Positions 1 to 8,399 are shown, numbered from the stretch's first letter. The stretch is 30,149 nucleotides of DNA from Holdemanella porci (GCF_019052655.1 NZ_JAHQVB010000025.1:1-30149); one strand, 5' to 3'. The notes: generated by a model from the letters alone, not told the origin. Made by a program: numbers and translations.

Positions 1-35
1 TACCACTGGTGTAAATTTTCTCTTTTTGACTAGTC

Positions 36-419
36 CTATTTATATGCTAACATCACATTACTATACCAAGGATCCGAAACATCTCTTGATAATAATTTAT
101 AAATCTTGTGATCTGGATCATTATTGAACATACGATTTAGATTACGCATATTATTTTCATCCATACAAATTAAATAATCATACGACAAATAATCACTCAT
201 TGTAGCTTGTCTTGCGTAATGTCTAGAAAATGGAATCCCCTTTTCTTTTAGTTTACGCTTAGCCGGAGGATAGATATCATTACCAATTTCTTCACGACTT
301 GTAGCTGCACTAGAAACATATAGTTCGACTCCATTTTTCTTTGCCAAATCTTTCATAATATACTCAGCACTAACACTACGGCAGATGTTCCCATGGCATA
401 TAAACATAATTTTTACCAT
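36..419 (-). CDS. Low-molecular-weight protein tyrosine phosphatase, C-terminally shortened
   Basis: The N-terminus carries the LMW-PTP P-loop CHGNICRS, with catalytic Cys and Arg in the C-x5-R pattern, and a late SDPWY segment supplies the expected general-acid Asp. Family members are usually about 150-160 residues and continue for some 30 residues after DPW. Here the frame ends seven residues after it (SNVMLAYK), so the last helix is missing and the gene is probably damaged. I start at the ATG at 419, which has AAAGGAG nine bases upstream; an in-frame TTG two codons earlier is too close to that site. It lies downstream of the integrase fragment on the same strand. Identification is firm; activity is doubtful. 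Confidence 0.8.
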   Translation of the reverse strand: MVKIMFICHGNICRSVSAEYIMKDLAKKNGVELYVSSAATSREEIGNDIYPPAKRKLKEKGIPFSRHYARQATMSDYLSYDYLICMDENNMRNLNRMFNNDPDHKIYKLLSRDVSDPWYSNVMLAYK

Positions 420-494
420 CTTCAAATTCTCCTTTATTTATAGCACTTTTCCTTTATATAAAGCACTTATTGACTTTTAGACTTTTTTCGTAAC

Positions 495-558
495 TTGGCA
501 TATTTTGGCATATTTTATCATGGTTTGGACCTGTTTTGGTATAAAATGAGGTATAAAA
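495..558. repeat. Two pairs of short direct repeats, probable integrase arm-type sites
   Basis: TTGGCATATTTT occurs at 495-506 and 505-516, and GGTATAAAA at 538-546 and 550-558. Each pair is spaced 10-12 bp, about one helical turn, and lies just beyond the 3' end of a tyrosine integrase fragment. That is the position and spacing of arm-binding sites of such integrases. The assignment is an inference from layout. Confidence 0.4.
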
Positions 559-579
559 ACCAATGGTTTGAACCCAGCC

Positions 580-762
580 TTATTCACAACCTAATCTTGA
601 CAATTCTTCTTGAGCATCTTCAAGTTTGATGTGTGTATAAGTATTCATAGTCACCGTGATATCCGAATGTCCCATAAGATACTGAAGTGTCTTAGGATTC
701 ATACCAGCCTTTGCCATCTTACTACAATACGTGTGTCGACAAACATGTGGATGTGTCAAGTA
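580..762 (-). pseudogene. Tyrosine recombinase (phage/ICE integrase), C-terminal fragment
   Basis: Translation of the minus strand gives a typical integrase C-terminus: HPHVCRHTYC (box II H-x-x-R), then LQYLMGHSDITVTMNTYTH with the second His and the catalytic Tyr, and a stop at 580-582. Only about 59 codons are recognisable. The similarity ends at about 757-762, where sequence belonging to the serine-recombinase element begins. The upstream two thirds of the gene are absent from the window and may lie beyond the other end of the inserted element. It is too short and start-less to be an intact gene. Confidence 0.85.
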
Positions 763-796
763 TAGGACAAAAAAAATTTTATTTTTTTCTGCCGAA

Positions 797-824
797 GACT
801 ATCTGACGCTTCCATCAGGTAGTC
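797..824 (-). terminator. Terminator after the recombinase operon
   Basis: On the minus strand GACTACCTGA pairs with TCAGATAGTC (one mismatch), followed after a short gap by an A/T-run containing eight T. It sits 48 bp past the stop of the third recombinase and next to the element end. Confidence 0.6.
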
Positions 825-871
825 CCAGCACCTTTATTATCTTCTGATAAGTCCTTCTTGTCCTGCTCAAG

Positions 872-2449
872 TTACCTCTGTTCCGAAAAAATATCGTCAA
901 AATTCCATTCGATTTCAATTTCATCCTGACTATGAACACGGATCACCTTGATAATCTCACGCAACTTCTCTGTATCGAACTTCTGAATTCCCAAGAAATC
1001 TTTTAGTTTTATTTTATCAGAAAGTTCATTTTGTTCAAGAAGCTTTTTACTATTCTCCGCATCTTCTATCTTTCGTTTTATTTCCTCCAGCTGTACACTT
1101 ATCTTTCCAGCTCTCTGCTTATACGAATCACGATCTATACGACCATCTTTGTAAGCATCATAGAGTTTCATCTTTTCCGAGGTCAACTGTCGGCTTTGTT
1201 TTTGCAATTCTGCGGTATTGATCTCTTTGTCGTCGCATTGCCTGTTGGAAGATACTTTCTTTTCTTTTTCCAACATTGACGCTGCATACTGATGGACAAG
1301 CCCAAGGATATTCTCCTCCAGCGGTTCCCGTCGGATCACCAGACTTCGACACACAGGATCTCCATTGGTTCGAGCATCTGAGCATTTTAGCAGATGCTCC
1401 GTTTCTTTTAGTAAAGAATGCCCACAGTTGGCACATATCAGTAATGCCGGCTGTTTTTTACGCCTTTCCAGAGTAAAATTGGTGCGTGATTCCGCAACAC
1501 TTCTCTTCTTTTTCGGATGCATTTCATTTGCTTTTTCAAACAATGCCCTGTCTATAATTGCCGTATGATGATTTTCCAGGCGAATCCATTCTGTTTCATC
1601 ATTCAGAACTGCTTTATGACCGGTATGCATACTGCAACGTGTTTTTCCCCAGATTCTGGTTCCAATATAAATCTCATCCCGGACAATTGCCGCTACTGTC
1701 GTAGGGCTCCAATGTTTCTTTTTGATCGTGTCAAACCTCTGGAACTGCACCTGATCCCCTCTTGATAATTTCTGCTCATCACAAGTGGCAATCGCCTGTC
1801 TGTTCAATTCCCTTGTAATATCTGCAAAACTTGTTCCTTCCGCTGCCATCCGAAAAATCATTTTCACGACTTTTGCAGCCTCCGGATCAACTTCCAGTCT
1901 TCCGTCTTTTCCTTTTTTATAGCCATATCTGGCATTTACTGGAAGGCGTGTACCATTTCTCGTTCTTGTCTGTAATGCTGATGAAATTTTCTTGGACAAA
2001 TCCAGGCTATACATATTGTATACCAGATTCTGCAATGCTACATTCATTCCACCAGTCATTCCGCTGCTTGCTGCACTGTCATAGCTGTCATTAATCGAAA
2101 TAAATCGAATCTGTAGAAGTGGGAAAATATATTCAATATAAAATCCAACTTCCAGATAGTCTCTTCCGAATCTGGAAAAATCTTTTACAACTACACAGCC
2201 GATTTCTCCACTTTTCATGTCATCCTGCAGCTGTTGAAATCCCTGCCTTTTAAAATGAGTACCGCTGACACCGTCATCCACATATTCCAGGATATCTGCC
2301 TCAGCAACACCCAACTGATCAATCACAAATGATTTTAACAGAATTCTCTGAGAAGTTACACTGTCGCTCTCTTTTTTGGCTCTGCCATCTACATTGTCAT
2401 CTTCTGCGGATAAACGGATGTAAACAGCTGTTTTTCTATGATCTGTCAT
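872..2449 (-). CDS. Large serine recombinase, third gene of the operon
   Basis: A 525-residue serine site-specific recombinase. The N-terminal resolvase domain (about 1-155) has the nucleophile in YIRLS (Ser14) and the arginine-rich catalytic segment KDFSRFGRDY. It is followed by a recombinase domain (about 160-290), a zinc-ribbon segment starting CANCGHSLL (about 345-375), and a charged coiled-coil-rich C-terminus (about 395-475). The start ATG overlaps the stop of the preceding recombinase by four bases (ATGA), implying translational coupling. The protein would cut and rejoin att sites through a 5'-phosphoserine link. TndX/TnpX-type recombinases are the closest named families. All catalytic motifs are present, so it is likely active. 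Confidence 0.93.
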   Translation of the reverse strand: MTDHRKTAVYIRLSAEDDNVDGRAKKESDSVTSQRILLKSFVIDQLGVAEADILEYVDDGVSGTHFKRQGFQQLQDDMKSGEIGCVVVKDFSRFGRDYLEVGFYIEYIFPLLQIRFISINDSYDSAASSGMTGGMNVALQNLVYNMYSLDLSKKISSALQTRTRNGTRLPVNARYGYKKGKDGRLEVDPEAAKVVKMIFRMAAEGTSFADITRELNRQAIATCDEQKLSRGDQVQFQRFDTIKKKHWSPTTVAAIVRDEIYIGTRIWGKTRCSMHTGHKAVLNDETEWIRLENHHTAIIDRALFEKANEMHPKKKRSVAESRTNFTLERRKKQPALLICANCGHSLLKETEHLLKCSDARTNGDPVCRSLVIRREPLEENILGLVHQYAASMLEKEKKVSSNRQCDDKEINTAELQKQSRQLTSEKMKLYDAYKDGRIDRDSYKQRAGKISVQLEEIKRKIEDAENSKKLLEQNELSDKIKLKDFLGIQKFDTEKLREIIKVIRVHSQDEIEIEWNFDDIFSEQR

Positions 2450-4137
2450 CTTGACTGCGCCTCCTTCTCTTTCTTTAATTTCTGTAAATCTGCAAACTGA
2501 TCGTCATATACCAGCTTGATCTCATAATCATACTTACCATGGATAATAATTGAATCCACAAAGGCATCTGCCATTTCTTTTGTCAGCTTACGCTTTGACA
2601 TATAAGTATGTATCACATTTCCCCAGCCTTCTTCAATGTGGTAATCCTGGGAATACCGAACCTTTGCCGCCAATACTGTGTCCAGACGGCTCTTGATATT
2701 CTCAATTTCATTGGAATAGATCCGAGAAAACTGTATGTACTCTTCTTCTGTAATCAAACGTTCCGAGTAATCTTCATATAAATCCGACTTACGCTTACTG
2801 ATTCGGCTTAGTTCCCGTCGGAGTTTCCCCACCTCTTTATCCAAAAGCAGGTACTGTGTCTGATTTTTGGAAGCTGCATTCATTTCCTGAATCATTTTTT
2901 CTGTATCCAATACGGTTTTCATATGCGTTTGGATCAGGCGAAGAACATCGTCATCCACATATTCTTTTCTGACTCTGTGCCCTTTGCATTGCTTTCCTCC
3001 GGATTTATGGTTAGTATTGGCTCCGCAGATATAAAAGAATGTGCCATTTCTTTCTCTGGACAACGTCATGCGGTTGCCACAGCCTCCGCACCATATTTTT
3101 CCTGTATAGAAATTATGATTTCGAATAGCCCCATTGTTCTGCTGATGTTTCTTCTTATAAGCTTCCGTATATTCCTGAATTTTAGATTGTACCTGTTGAA
3201 ACAACTCTCTATCTATAATCCCTTCATGCGTGTTCTCCACATGCACCCATTCACTCTCTGGTCGATTTCTCTGTTTATTTTCCTGGAAAACACTTTGCTG
3301 ATATTTTCCAAATACAGAATCACCTGTGCAATGAACATCCTGAAGTACTCGCTTCACTTCATAATTATTCCAGGGTTTAGACTCCGGAAGCGGCTTTTCA
3401 CCGGTTTTATAGAATTTTCTCTGTAAAGTCGGCGATAAAACTCCATCTTTATTGAGCTGTCTTGCAATATCACTATAATTCCTGCCATCCATATACATAG
3501 AAAATATACTTTTCAGATGTTCTGCAGCTTCATCATCAACAATCAGCTGATGATGGTCTTCTTCTGACTTTCTGTAACCATACGGTTCCCAGGCACTTGT
3601 AAATTTTCCCTCTTTCCAAAGTGCTTTTTTTGCGCTGCTACTCTTCTTGGCAAGGTCTTTCGAATAGAATTCATTGATGATATTCTTCAGTGGAACTGTA
3701 AGATCCACACCTTCTCTGAAAGAATCGAAATCATCTGTCACAGCCAGGAATCTTACATGGAAAAACGGGAATACTCGTTCAATATAATTGCTGGTTTCGA
3801 CATAATTTCTGCCAAGTCTGGACAAATCTTTTACAATAACACAATTGATTTTTCCATGCTTGATATCTTCCATCATCTGTACGAATCCAGGACGGTCAAA
3901 ATTTGTACCTGAATAGTCTGAGTCCTTATAAACTTTCGCAACCGAAATATCTTCCGTATCTGCTACAAAGTTTTTCATCAATTCCACCTGGGTTTCTATC
4001 GTTCCTCTTTCTAGTGTTTCTTCTGTTTCCATTGAAATTCTGGCATACAATCCTGCCCGGAATGGTCTGCTCATCTCTGTCTGGACGGTTGCACTGCTGA
4101 CTACTTCCGGAATGTTTTTCCTGCTCTTTCGTGCCAT
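2446..4137 (-). CDS. Large serine recombinase, second gene of the operon
   Basis: A 563-residue large serine recombinase with a Lys/Arg-rich leader of about 30 residues before the catalytic domain. The nucleophile lies in LYARIS, the Arg pair in KDLSRLGRNY, and a zinc ribbon starts at CGGCGNRMT with its second half near CKGHR. The C-terminus contains a long coiled coil (about 430-500). I start at the ATG at 4137, one base after the preceding gene's stop and nine bases from AAAGGAGG; an in-frame TTG three codons upstream overlaps that gene. Sequence divergence from the other two recombinases is large, so this is not a recent duplication. Confidence 0.92.
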   Translation of the reverse strand: MARKSRKNIPEVVSSATVQTEMSRPFRAGLYARISMETEETLERGTIETQVELMKNFVADTEDISVAKVYKDSDYSGTNFDRPGFVQMMEDIKHGKINCVIVKDLSRLGRNYVETSNYIERVFPFFHVRFLAVTDDFDSFREGVDLTVPLKNIINEFYSKDLAKKSSSAKKALWKEGKFTSAWEPYGYRKSEEDHHQLIVDDEAAEHLKSIFSMYMDGRNYSDIARQLNKDGVLSPTLQRKFYKTGEKPLPESKPWNNYEVKRVLQDVHCTGDSVFGKYQQSVFQENKQRNRPESEWVHVENTHEGIIDRELFQQVQSKIQEYTEAYKKKHQQNNGAIRNHNFYTGKIWCGGCGNRMTLSRERNGTFFYICGANTNHKSGGKQCKGHRVRKEYVDDDVLRLIQTHMKTVLDTEKMIQEMNAASKNQTQYLLLDKEVGKLRRELSRISKRKSDLYEDYSERLITEEEYIQFSRIYSNEIENIKSRLDTVLAAKVRYSQDYHIEEGWGNVIHTYMSKRKLTKEMADAFVDSIIIHGKYDYEIKLVYDDQFADLQKLKKEKEAQSR

Positions 4138-4138
4138 T

Positions 4139-5830
4139 TTATACAACCTCCTTTACCTTGACCTGCAGATTATTATCATCATCTATTACCGTATCAACTC
4201 CCATAGCCGGTAATTGACTCAGCAATGTCTGATAACAATCATCAAAATCAAAAGTGATCTCTATATTCTTTTTATCATATACTCGGATTTGCCTGATCAG
4301 TTCTACCACCACAGTGCGGGACAGTTCTTCAATATCTTGATATTTCACAAAATAATCCAGCCAGGTATTGGCATTGTCTGCTTTTTCCAGCTCACTATCC
4401 ATTTCTTTCTGGATCGCACGGATACTCTCTTCCGCATTTTTAAGCCTCTTTCCATAGGCTGCATGAAGCTCTACATAGTCTTCTTTTGATACAATGCCCT
4501 CTTTCATATCCGAATAGAGCATCATCCGTAACTCCTTACAGCGTTCTGTCTCCTGTTTTTTCTTCTCCAGCCTGTCCTGCAGCTTCTTCATATTGATCTC
4601 CTGAAATGGCACAGTACCAACAAATTCCAGGACTCTTTTCAGGTGCAGGATATTCTGGATATGCTGTTTCAGCATCACCAGTACGGCATCTTCCAGATCC
4701 TTTTCCGGTATTCTATGACTGGAACAGCGTTTTGTTTCTTTATTTGTGGAACATAGATAATAAGCATATTTTTTCCCTGCCACAGTGGAAACCTTTCTTG
4801 TCATAGGTGCACCACAATCCGCACATACAGCAATTCCGGATAACAGATATACCTGCTTTTGGTCAGGTGAAGTACGTGTATCCATGCCCAGAAGTCTCTG
4901 AACAATTTCAAAATCACGGTCACTCACCAGTGGCTCATGATTTTTCTCAATCCGGATCCAGTCATCTTCCGGTTTCACATAAGTCTGCTTCACTTTATGG
5001 TTCGGTGTTGTCCTTTTTCCCTGCACAAGGTTTCCGATATAAACCTCGTTTTCCAGTATTCTGCGGACTGTAACAGAACTCCAAAGTGCCTGTTCTTTCT
5101 GTCGGAAGCCAGTTTCATAATGACTGCCACTGCTGATTTTATACTCAAATGGGGAAAGAATACCCAGTTCATTTAAACGATTAGCGATCGCATCCTGACT
5201 CATTCCCTGCAGCTTCATCTTAAAAATATCCTGTACTACACTGCCTGCAGATGGATCAATCTCTAATTTATGCTTATCTGTCTTTGTCTTCCTGTATCCA
5301 AAAGCTACAAACGGAGTCACGCATTCGCCTTTTTTCCTCTTAATCTCAAGATTACTCCTGATCTTAATAGAAATGTCACGGCAATAAGCATCATTGATTA
5401 AATTCTTAAATGGGATAATGATTTCGTCTGCCTGATTCTTTCCCTTGAGACTGTCATAATTGTCATTGATGGCAATGAAGCGCACACCAAGAGCCGGGAA
5501 TAATCTCTCGATATACTTCCCGGAATCAATATATTCCCTTCCAAATCGTGATAAGTCTTTTACCACTATGCAGTCTACAATCCCACGCCGGATATCTTCC
5601 AGCATTGCCTGGAATGCTGGGCGCTCAAAATTAGAGCCTGAGTATCCATCATCAACTCGGACTGAAACAACTTCAATATCTTTTTTGTCTTTCAGGAAAT
5701 CCAGAATCAAAGCTTTCTGGTTAGAAATGCTATTACTTTCCAGTTTTGCTGAACTGGAAATATCGCCATCTTCTTTAGATAATCTGACATAGATGGCGGC
5801 ATGATAGATTTTATTGATATTCTGATACAT
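4139..5830 (-). CDS. Large serine recombinase, first gene of the operon
   Basis: A 563-residue large serine recombinase and the promoter-proximal member of the triplet. The catalytic Ser is in YVRLSKED (Ser18), the Arg motif in KDLSRFGREY, the recombinase domain spans about 175-300, and a zinc ribbon starts CADCGAPMT and ends near CSSH. A coiled coil follows (about 410-490). The start ATG is preceded by AAAAGGAGG, which is held in a long predicted hairpin (separate entry). Three tandem recombinases of this kind are known from some Tn1549-related streptococcal ICEs. Which of the three performs integration, and which excision, cannot be read from sequence. Confidence 0.93.
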   Translation of the reverse strand: MYQNINKIYHAAIYVRLSKEDGDISSSAKLESNSISNQKALILDFLKDKKDIEVVSVRVDDGYSGSNFERPAFQAMLEDIRRGIVDCIVVKDLSRFGREYIDSGKYIERLFPALGVRFIAINDNYDSLKGKNQADEIIIPFKNLINDAYCRDISIKIRSNLEIKRKKGECVTPFVAFGYRKTKTDKHKLEIDPSAGSVVQDIFKMKLQGMSQDAIANRLNELGILSPFEYKISSGSHYETGFRQKEQALWSSVTVRRILENEVYIGNLVQGKRTTPNHKVKQTYVKPEDDWIRIEKNHEPLVSDRDFEIVQRLLGMDTRTSPDQKQVYLLSGIAVCADCGAPMTRKVSTVAGKKYAYYLCSTNKETKRCSSHRIPEKDLEDAVLVMLKQHIQNILHLKRVLEFVGTVPFQEINMKKLQDRLEKKKQETERCKELRMMLYSDMKEGIVSKEDYVELHAAYGKRLKNAEESIRAIQKEMDSELEKADNANTWLDYFVKYQDIEELSRTVVVELIRQIRVYDKKNIEITFDFDDCYQTLLSQLPAMGVDTVIDDDNNLQVKVKEVV

Positions 5831-5836
5831 ATCTTA

Positions 5837-5878
5837 CCTCCTTTTATTACGTCAGAAAATCCATGTAATAAAAGGGGG
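5837..5878 (-). promoter_or_regulatory. Hairpin sequestering the ribosome site of the recombinase operon
   Basis: On the minus strand CCCCCTTTTATTAC (5878-5865) pairs with GTAATAAAAGGAGG (5850-5837) at 13 of 14 positions across a 14-base loop. The second arm is the Shine-Dalgarno sequence of the first recombinase, and no T-run follows, so it is not a normal terminator. When folded, the site would be hidden from the ribosome. A thermosensor, antisense-released switch or protein site are all possible. Confidence 0.6.
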
Positions 5879-5938
5879 CTGCATAATTTGTCCTTACCGA
5901 CATTCTAACACAGTCCCCTCAATCTTGCCAGTACTTTT

Positions 5939-6187
5939 TCAGACACTCAGAAGCATATTCTCAAATGCCTGCTCCATAGATATACCGTTATTAGCAAATC
6001 TGACTTTTACTTTCATATTACCGATCCGGACCAAATATGGATTTCCTACTTTATTCAGAAAAATATCTCTCCGTTCCTGAAGCGATTTATTTCTGTCTGC
6101 TTTTATCATCCGTAGGTCAGTCATTTCATTGATATCTACATCACTGAAATCCTGCTCCAGATAGTTTCTATATTCCTCTGCCGTCAT
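5939..6187 (-). CDS. Small hypothetical protein downstream of the MazF-like toxin
   Basis: An 82-residue soluble protein. It resembles short proteins common in Lachnospiraceae mobile elements that pair an acidic N-terminus (TAEEYRNYL, DVDINEMTDL) with a C-terminal NPYLVRIGNMKVKVRFA strand segment; from memory I would place it near the DUF6870 group, unverified. Its ATG lies inside the last codons of the upstream MazF-like gene (20-bp overlap) with AAGGAGAAGG just ahead, so the two are translated together. That coupling would fit an antitoxin or accessory role, but gene order (toxin first) is the reverse of canonical mazEF and no DNA-binding fold is visible. Function unknown. Confidence 0.75.
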   Translation of the reverse strand: MTAEEYRNYLEQDFSDVDINEMTDLRMIKADRNKSLQERRDIFLNKVGNPYLVRIGNMKVKVRFANNGISMEQAFENMLLSV

Positions 6188-6548
6188 GCCCTTCTCCTTC
6201 CATTCCCATCTGAATCCGTACTGCTTTCAGTACCCGATCCAGGCTCCACTTATTTACTCTTCCGCATTTCTCAATAATACATTTTGTAGAAATGCTCATA
6301 ACCTGTTCGGCCAAGGCTAGGCTTCCTTTTCGGATCCCTGTCATGTCATATTTACTGATAAATACATGTGTTGGCAAATACCGCTTCTTATATATTCTTG
6401 ACGTCAGCGGAACTACTGTAATGACTGAACTGTATGTATTAGCTTTGTTGTTACTTACTACGATCACCGGTCTTACTCCACCCTGAACCGAAGTTGTCGG
6501 GAACATACCGAGATCCGCCCATAAGATATCTCCTCTTCGAATCGTCAC
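6168..6548 (-). CDS. MazF/PemK-family endoribonuclease toxin
   Basis: A 126-residue PemK/MazF protein. It starts with the family's RRGDILWADLG strand, followed by GGVRPVIVVSNN (the conserved RPVvVvs core) and ITVVPLTSR, with a later SLALAEQVMSISTKCI segment matching the family's L-x-x-E-Q-x-R/S motif. MazF enzymes cleave single-stranded mRNA at short sites. The start is a GTG with GGAGAG upstream. No MazE-like gene precedes it; the overlapping 82-residue gene is the only possible partner. It lies directly upstream of the recombinase operon on the same strand and may stabilise the element. Confidence 0.9.
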   Translation of the reverse strand: MTIRRGDILWADLGMFPTTSVQGGVRPVIVVSNNKANTYSSVITVVPLTSRIYKKRYLPTHVFISKYDMTGIRKGSLALAEQVMSISTKCIIEKCGRVNKWSLDRVLKAVRIQMGMEGEGHDGRGI

Positions 6549-6615
6549 TTGTCATCTCTCCAATCCTTTTTTATTTGTAAAGCATTCATAGCGCTATATT
6601 AGCTCCACAGGAATA

Positions 6616-6651
6616 CGGCAGAGTTCCTTTCCAAGACGGAAAGCTCTGCCG
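6616..6651 (-). other. Strong bipartite RNA hairpin
   Basis: CGGCAGAG (6616-6623) pairs with CTCTGCCG (6644-6651), and CTTTCC (6627-6632) with GGAAAG (6638-6643), leaving a 3-base bulge and a 5-base loop. It lies just upstream of the toxin gene and has no T-run, so it may be a processed leader structure rather than a terminator. Confidence 0.5.
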
Positions 6652-6698
6652 CATAACCTCTATAGCCAATTTGATTATTAAACAGTGCTCGCTCGATT

Positions 6699-6881
6699 CT
6701 ATTTATCCTCGATACCCCGAATCGTTACTCCCGCATATGCAGGAAGGGAATAATAACCTGCCCGGATGCATACTCCGGACCACAACCCGGAAACTCTCGT
6801 TTCCAGGCTCCAGCAGTTCATAGGTTTACCAGTTACAGACTTCTCAGGATCTGCAAGTGTATCGCATCTCATACATATCAT
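6699..6881 (-). CDS. Possible small protein of unknown function
   Basis: A 60-codon open frame with four cysteines. No convincing Shine-Dalgarno sequence precedes the ATG and I recognise no family. The frame lies in the 580-bp stretch between the MazF-like gene and the sigma-like gene and ends about 50 bp before the strong hairpin. It may be chance. The rest of the stretch (6882-7125) shows only two short hairpins: AGGAAGT/ACTTCCT at 7052-7071 and AAAGTCA/TGACTTT at 7081-7096. These lie downstream of the sigma-like gene and may end its transcript. Confidence 0.2.
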   Translation of the reverse strand: MICMRCDTLADPEKSVTGKPMNCWSLETRVSGLWSGVCIRAGYYSLPAYAGVTIRGIEDK

Positions 6882-7125
6882 CGCATCACCAGCCTGCCAG
6901 CTGGCTTCGGTCAGTGCTTTTTCGCAGCATTACGGACTGAACTAAAAATCTTTGTTTTGTCTTATAATCCTATAGCGGCATCTTCCTCGTGCTCTTTGCA
7001 TGAAATGTCACGTCAGTTATTATTGGATATTCAGTTATCATGGTTCATTTTAGGAAGTCCTTTAACTTCCTCTAATTACTAAAGTCAAATGACTTTGGCA
7101 GATGCAAAAGATTTTGAAAAATTTT

Positions 7126-7599
7126 TTAAAAAAATTTATTCATATACATTTCACGCATCTTATTAAGAGTGGATTTTAACTTGTATGACAGCATCTGTCT
7201 GGAAATCCCCATAATCTCCGCCATCTGTGTCTGTGTCTTGTTTTCAAAGAAAATACCATAAATAATCATGCGTTCCTCTAAGTTCAGTTGATTGATCACT
7301 GTGTGAATATCCTGCTGTTCCATTTTTGTCAGTACACAGTGCTCCACATCACAGTTCAGATCTGGAAAATCCTCAATCATGAAGCCTTCTCCATCAATGG
7401 ACTGACCGCTGTAAGGTACTTCTCTCAGCATCTTATCCACAACCTCACCCAGTTCATTCTTAATCTCAACTTTTTTTGCCTTGCTGCTTCTGTAAAAATT
7501 ATTCATCGCATACGCAACTTCTTTTGTAATCTCGATCATTTCTCCATCAATATTTGCGTAATACTTTCCTTCGTAAAAATATGGGTGTTCAATATACAT
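7126..7599 (-). CDS. Sigma-70-like regulator
   Basis: A 157-residue protein whose last 50 residues form a sigma region-4 type helix-turn-helix (LNLEERMIIYGIFFENKTQ, then MAEIMGISRQMLSYKLKSTLNKM). The N-terminal half contains a YFYEGKYYANIDGE segment often seen in small sigma-like proteins of Firmicute mobile elements. The open frame extends 34 codons further, but AGGAGG lies seven bases upstream of the ATG at 7599 and not before the upstream Met, so I chose this start. No region 2 is evident, so it may act as a transcription activator rather than a complete sigma factor. Targets are unknown; the recombinase operon is a candidate. Confidence 0.75.
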   Translation of the reverse strand: MYIEHPYFYEGKYYANIDGEMIEITKEVAYAMNNFYRSSKAKKVEIKNELGEVVDKMLREVPYSGQSIDGEGFMIEDFPDLNCDVEHCVLTKMEQQDIHTVINQLNLEERMIIYGIFFENKTQTQMAEIMGISRQMLSYKLKSTLNKMREMYMNKFF

Positions 7600-7739
7600 A
7601 TCCGTTCCTCCTGAATTTGAAATCTTGTTGCTCGTTTCAAATTCGGAAGGAGGACCTTTGTTTAGGATCATGCCTGCTCCGCCTTCATCCTGCCGGGACA
7701 CATCCGCAGTTATTGGCTGATAAATTCAGGCACGAAAAA

Positions 7740-7772
7740 AAGCCCCAGTAGTTTTTCTTAACTACTGAGGCT
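7740..7772. terminator. Bidirectional terminator hairpin
   Basis: AAGCCCCAGTAGTT (7740-7753) pairs with AACTACTGAGGCTT (7759-7772) with one mismatch across a 5-base loop. An A-run on the left side makes it a terminator for minus-strand transcripts; the right side has only weak T-richness. Confidence 0.65.
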
Positions 7773-7924
7773 TCTGTCTCTTTCTTGTATTCAGTTATCT
7801 ATGCCCTCTTTCATCAGCATAATCATTGTATCAGGATAAAGTTCACAAAGTATCCGCAATACGTTCCCATAAGTTCATGTCATAACAGAAATCGTACATA
7901 TTTCGGTGTTAAAAGTTCACCCTG

Positions 7925-8236
7925 CTATTCTTTTACTTCTTTTCCATCTATATAGAGTTCAAATATATCAGGATTATTGACAACATCATAATCCTTTCCA
8001 TATTCTACAGGTCTGTATTCGACTGTCATCACCGACGCTCCGTCTTCAATATCCTCTTTCCATAGATATATATTCATACCAAGGCTCGTCGCATATCCTC
8101 TGTCCGTAGAAAACTTTATCGAATAAAAGAACTTTTCTTTAATACTAATCCTATCCGATACCAGTCTTTTCCCTTTCTTGCAAGCAGTAATCCCAGCCCA
8201 AACTTCTGGTACATAATCTGCACAATCAGAGATACT
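7925..8236 (-). pseudogene. C-terminal fragment of an unrecognised gene
   Basis: An open minus-strand frame of 103 codons ends at 7925 and has protein-like composition (segments such as SIKEKFFYSIKFSTDRGYAT and FELYIDGKEVKE). It has no start codon in its first half and is closed upstream by TGA at 8237-8239. An overlapping ATG in another frame gives only MKYL. I take it as the surviving 3' part of a gene. The family is not recognised. The flanking stretch 7773-7924 shows nothing further. Confidence 0.4.
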
Positions 8237-8399
8237 TCATAAATTCGTTACTATTTTTCAATTATAATACTCTGATAAAAATATCGAGGACCTCATTTTC
8301 AGAGGCCCTCTTAATACAAACTTTCCATGAACATCTCGAGCTTAAATCCAGAAGCAGTTATCCTGATATGTACATTAACAGATCCTGTGTATAATATTG

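Noticed and set aside
2923..3426. Plus-strand 167-codon frame within the second recombinase
   Set aside because: It is the complement of a strongly conserved coding sequence, lacks a ribosome site, and its translation has no domain-like features.
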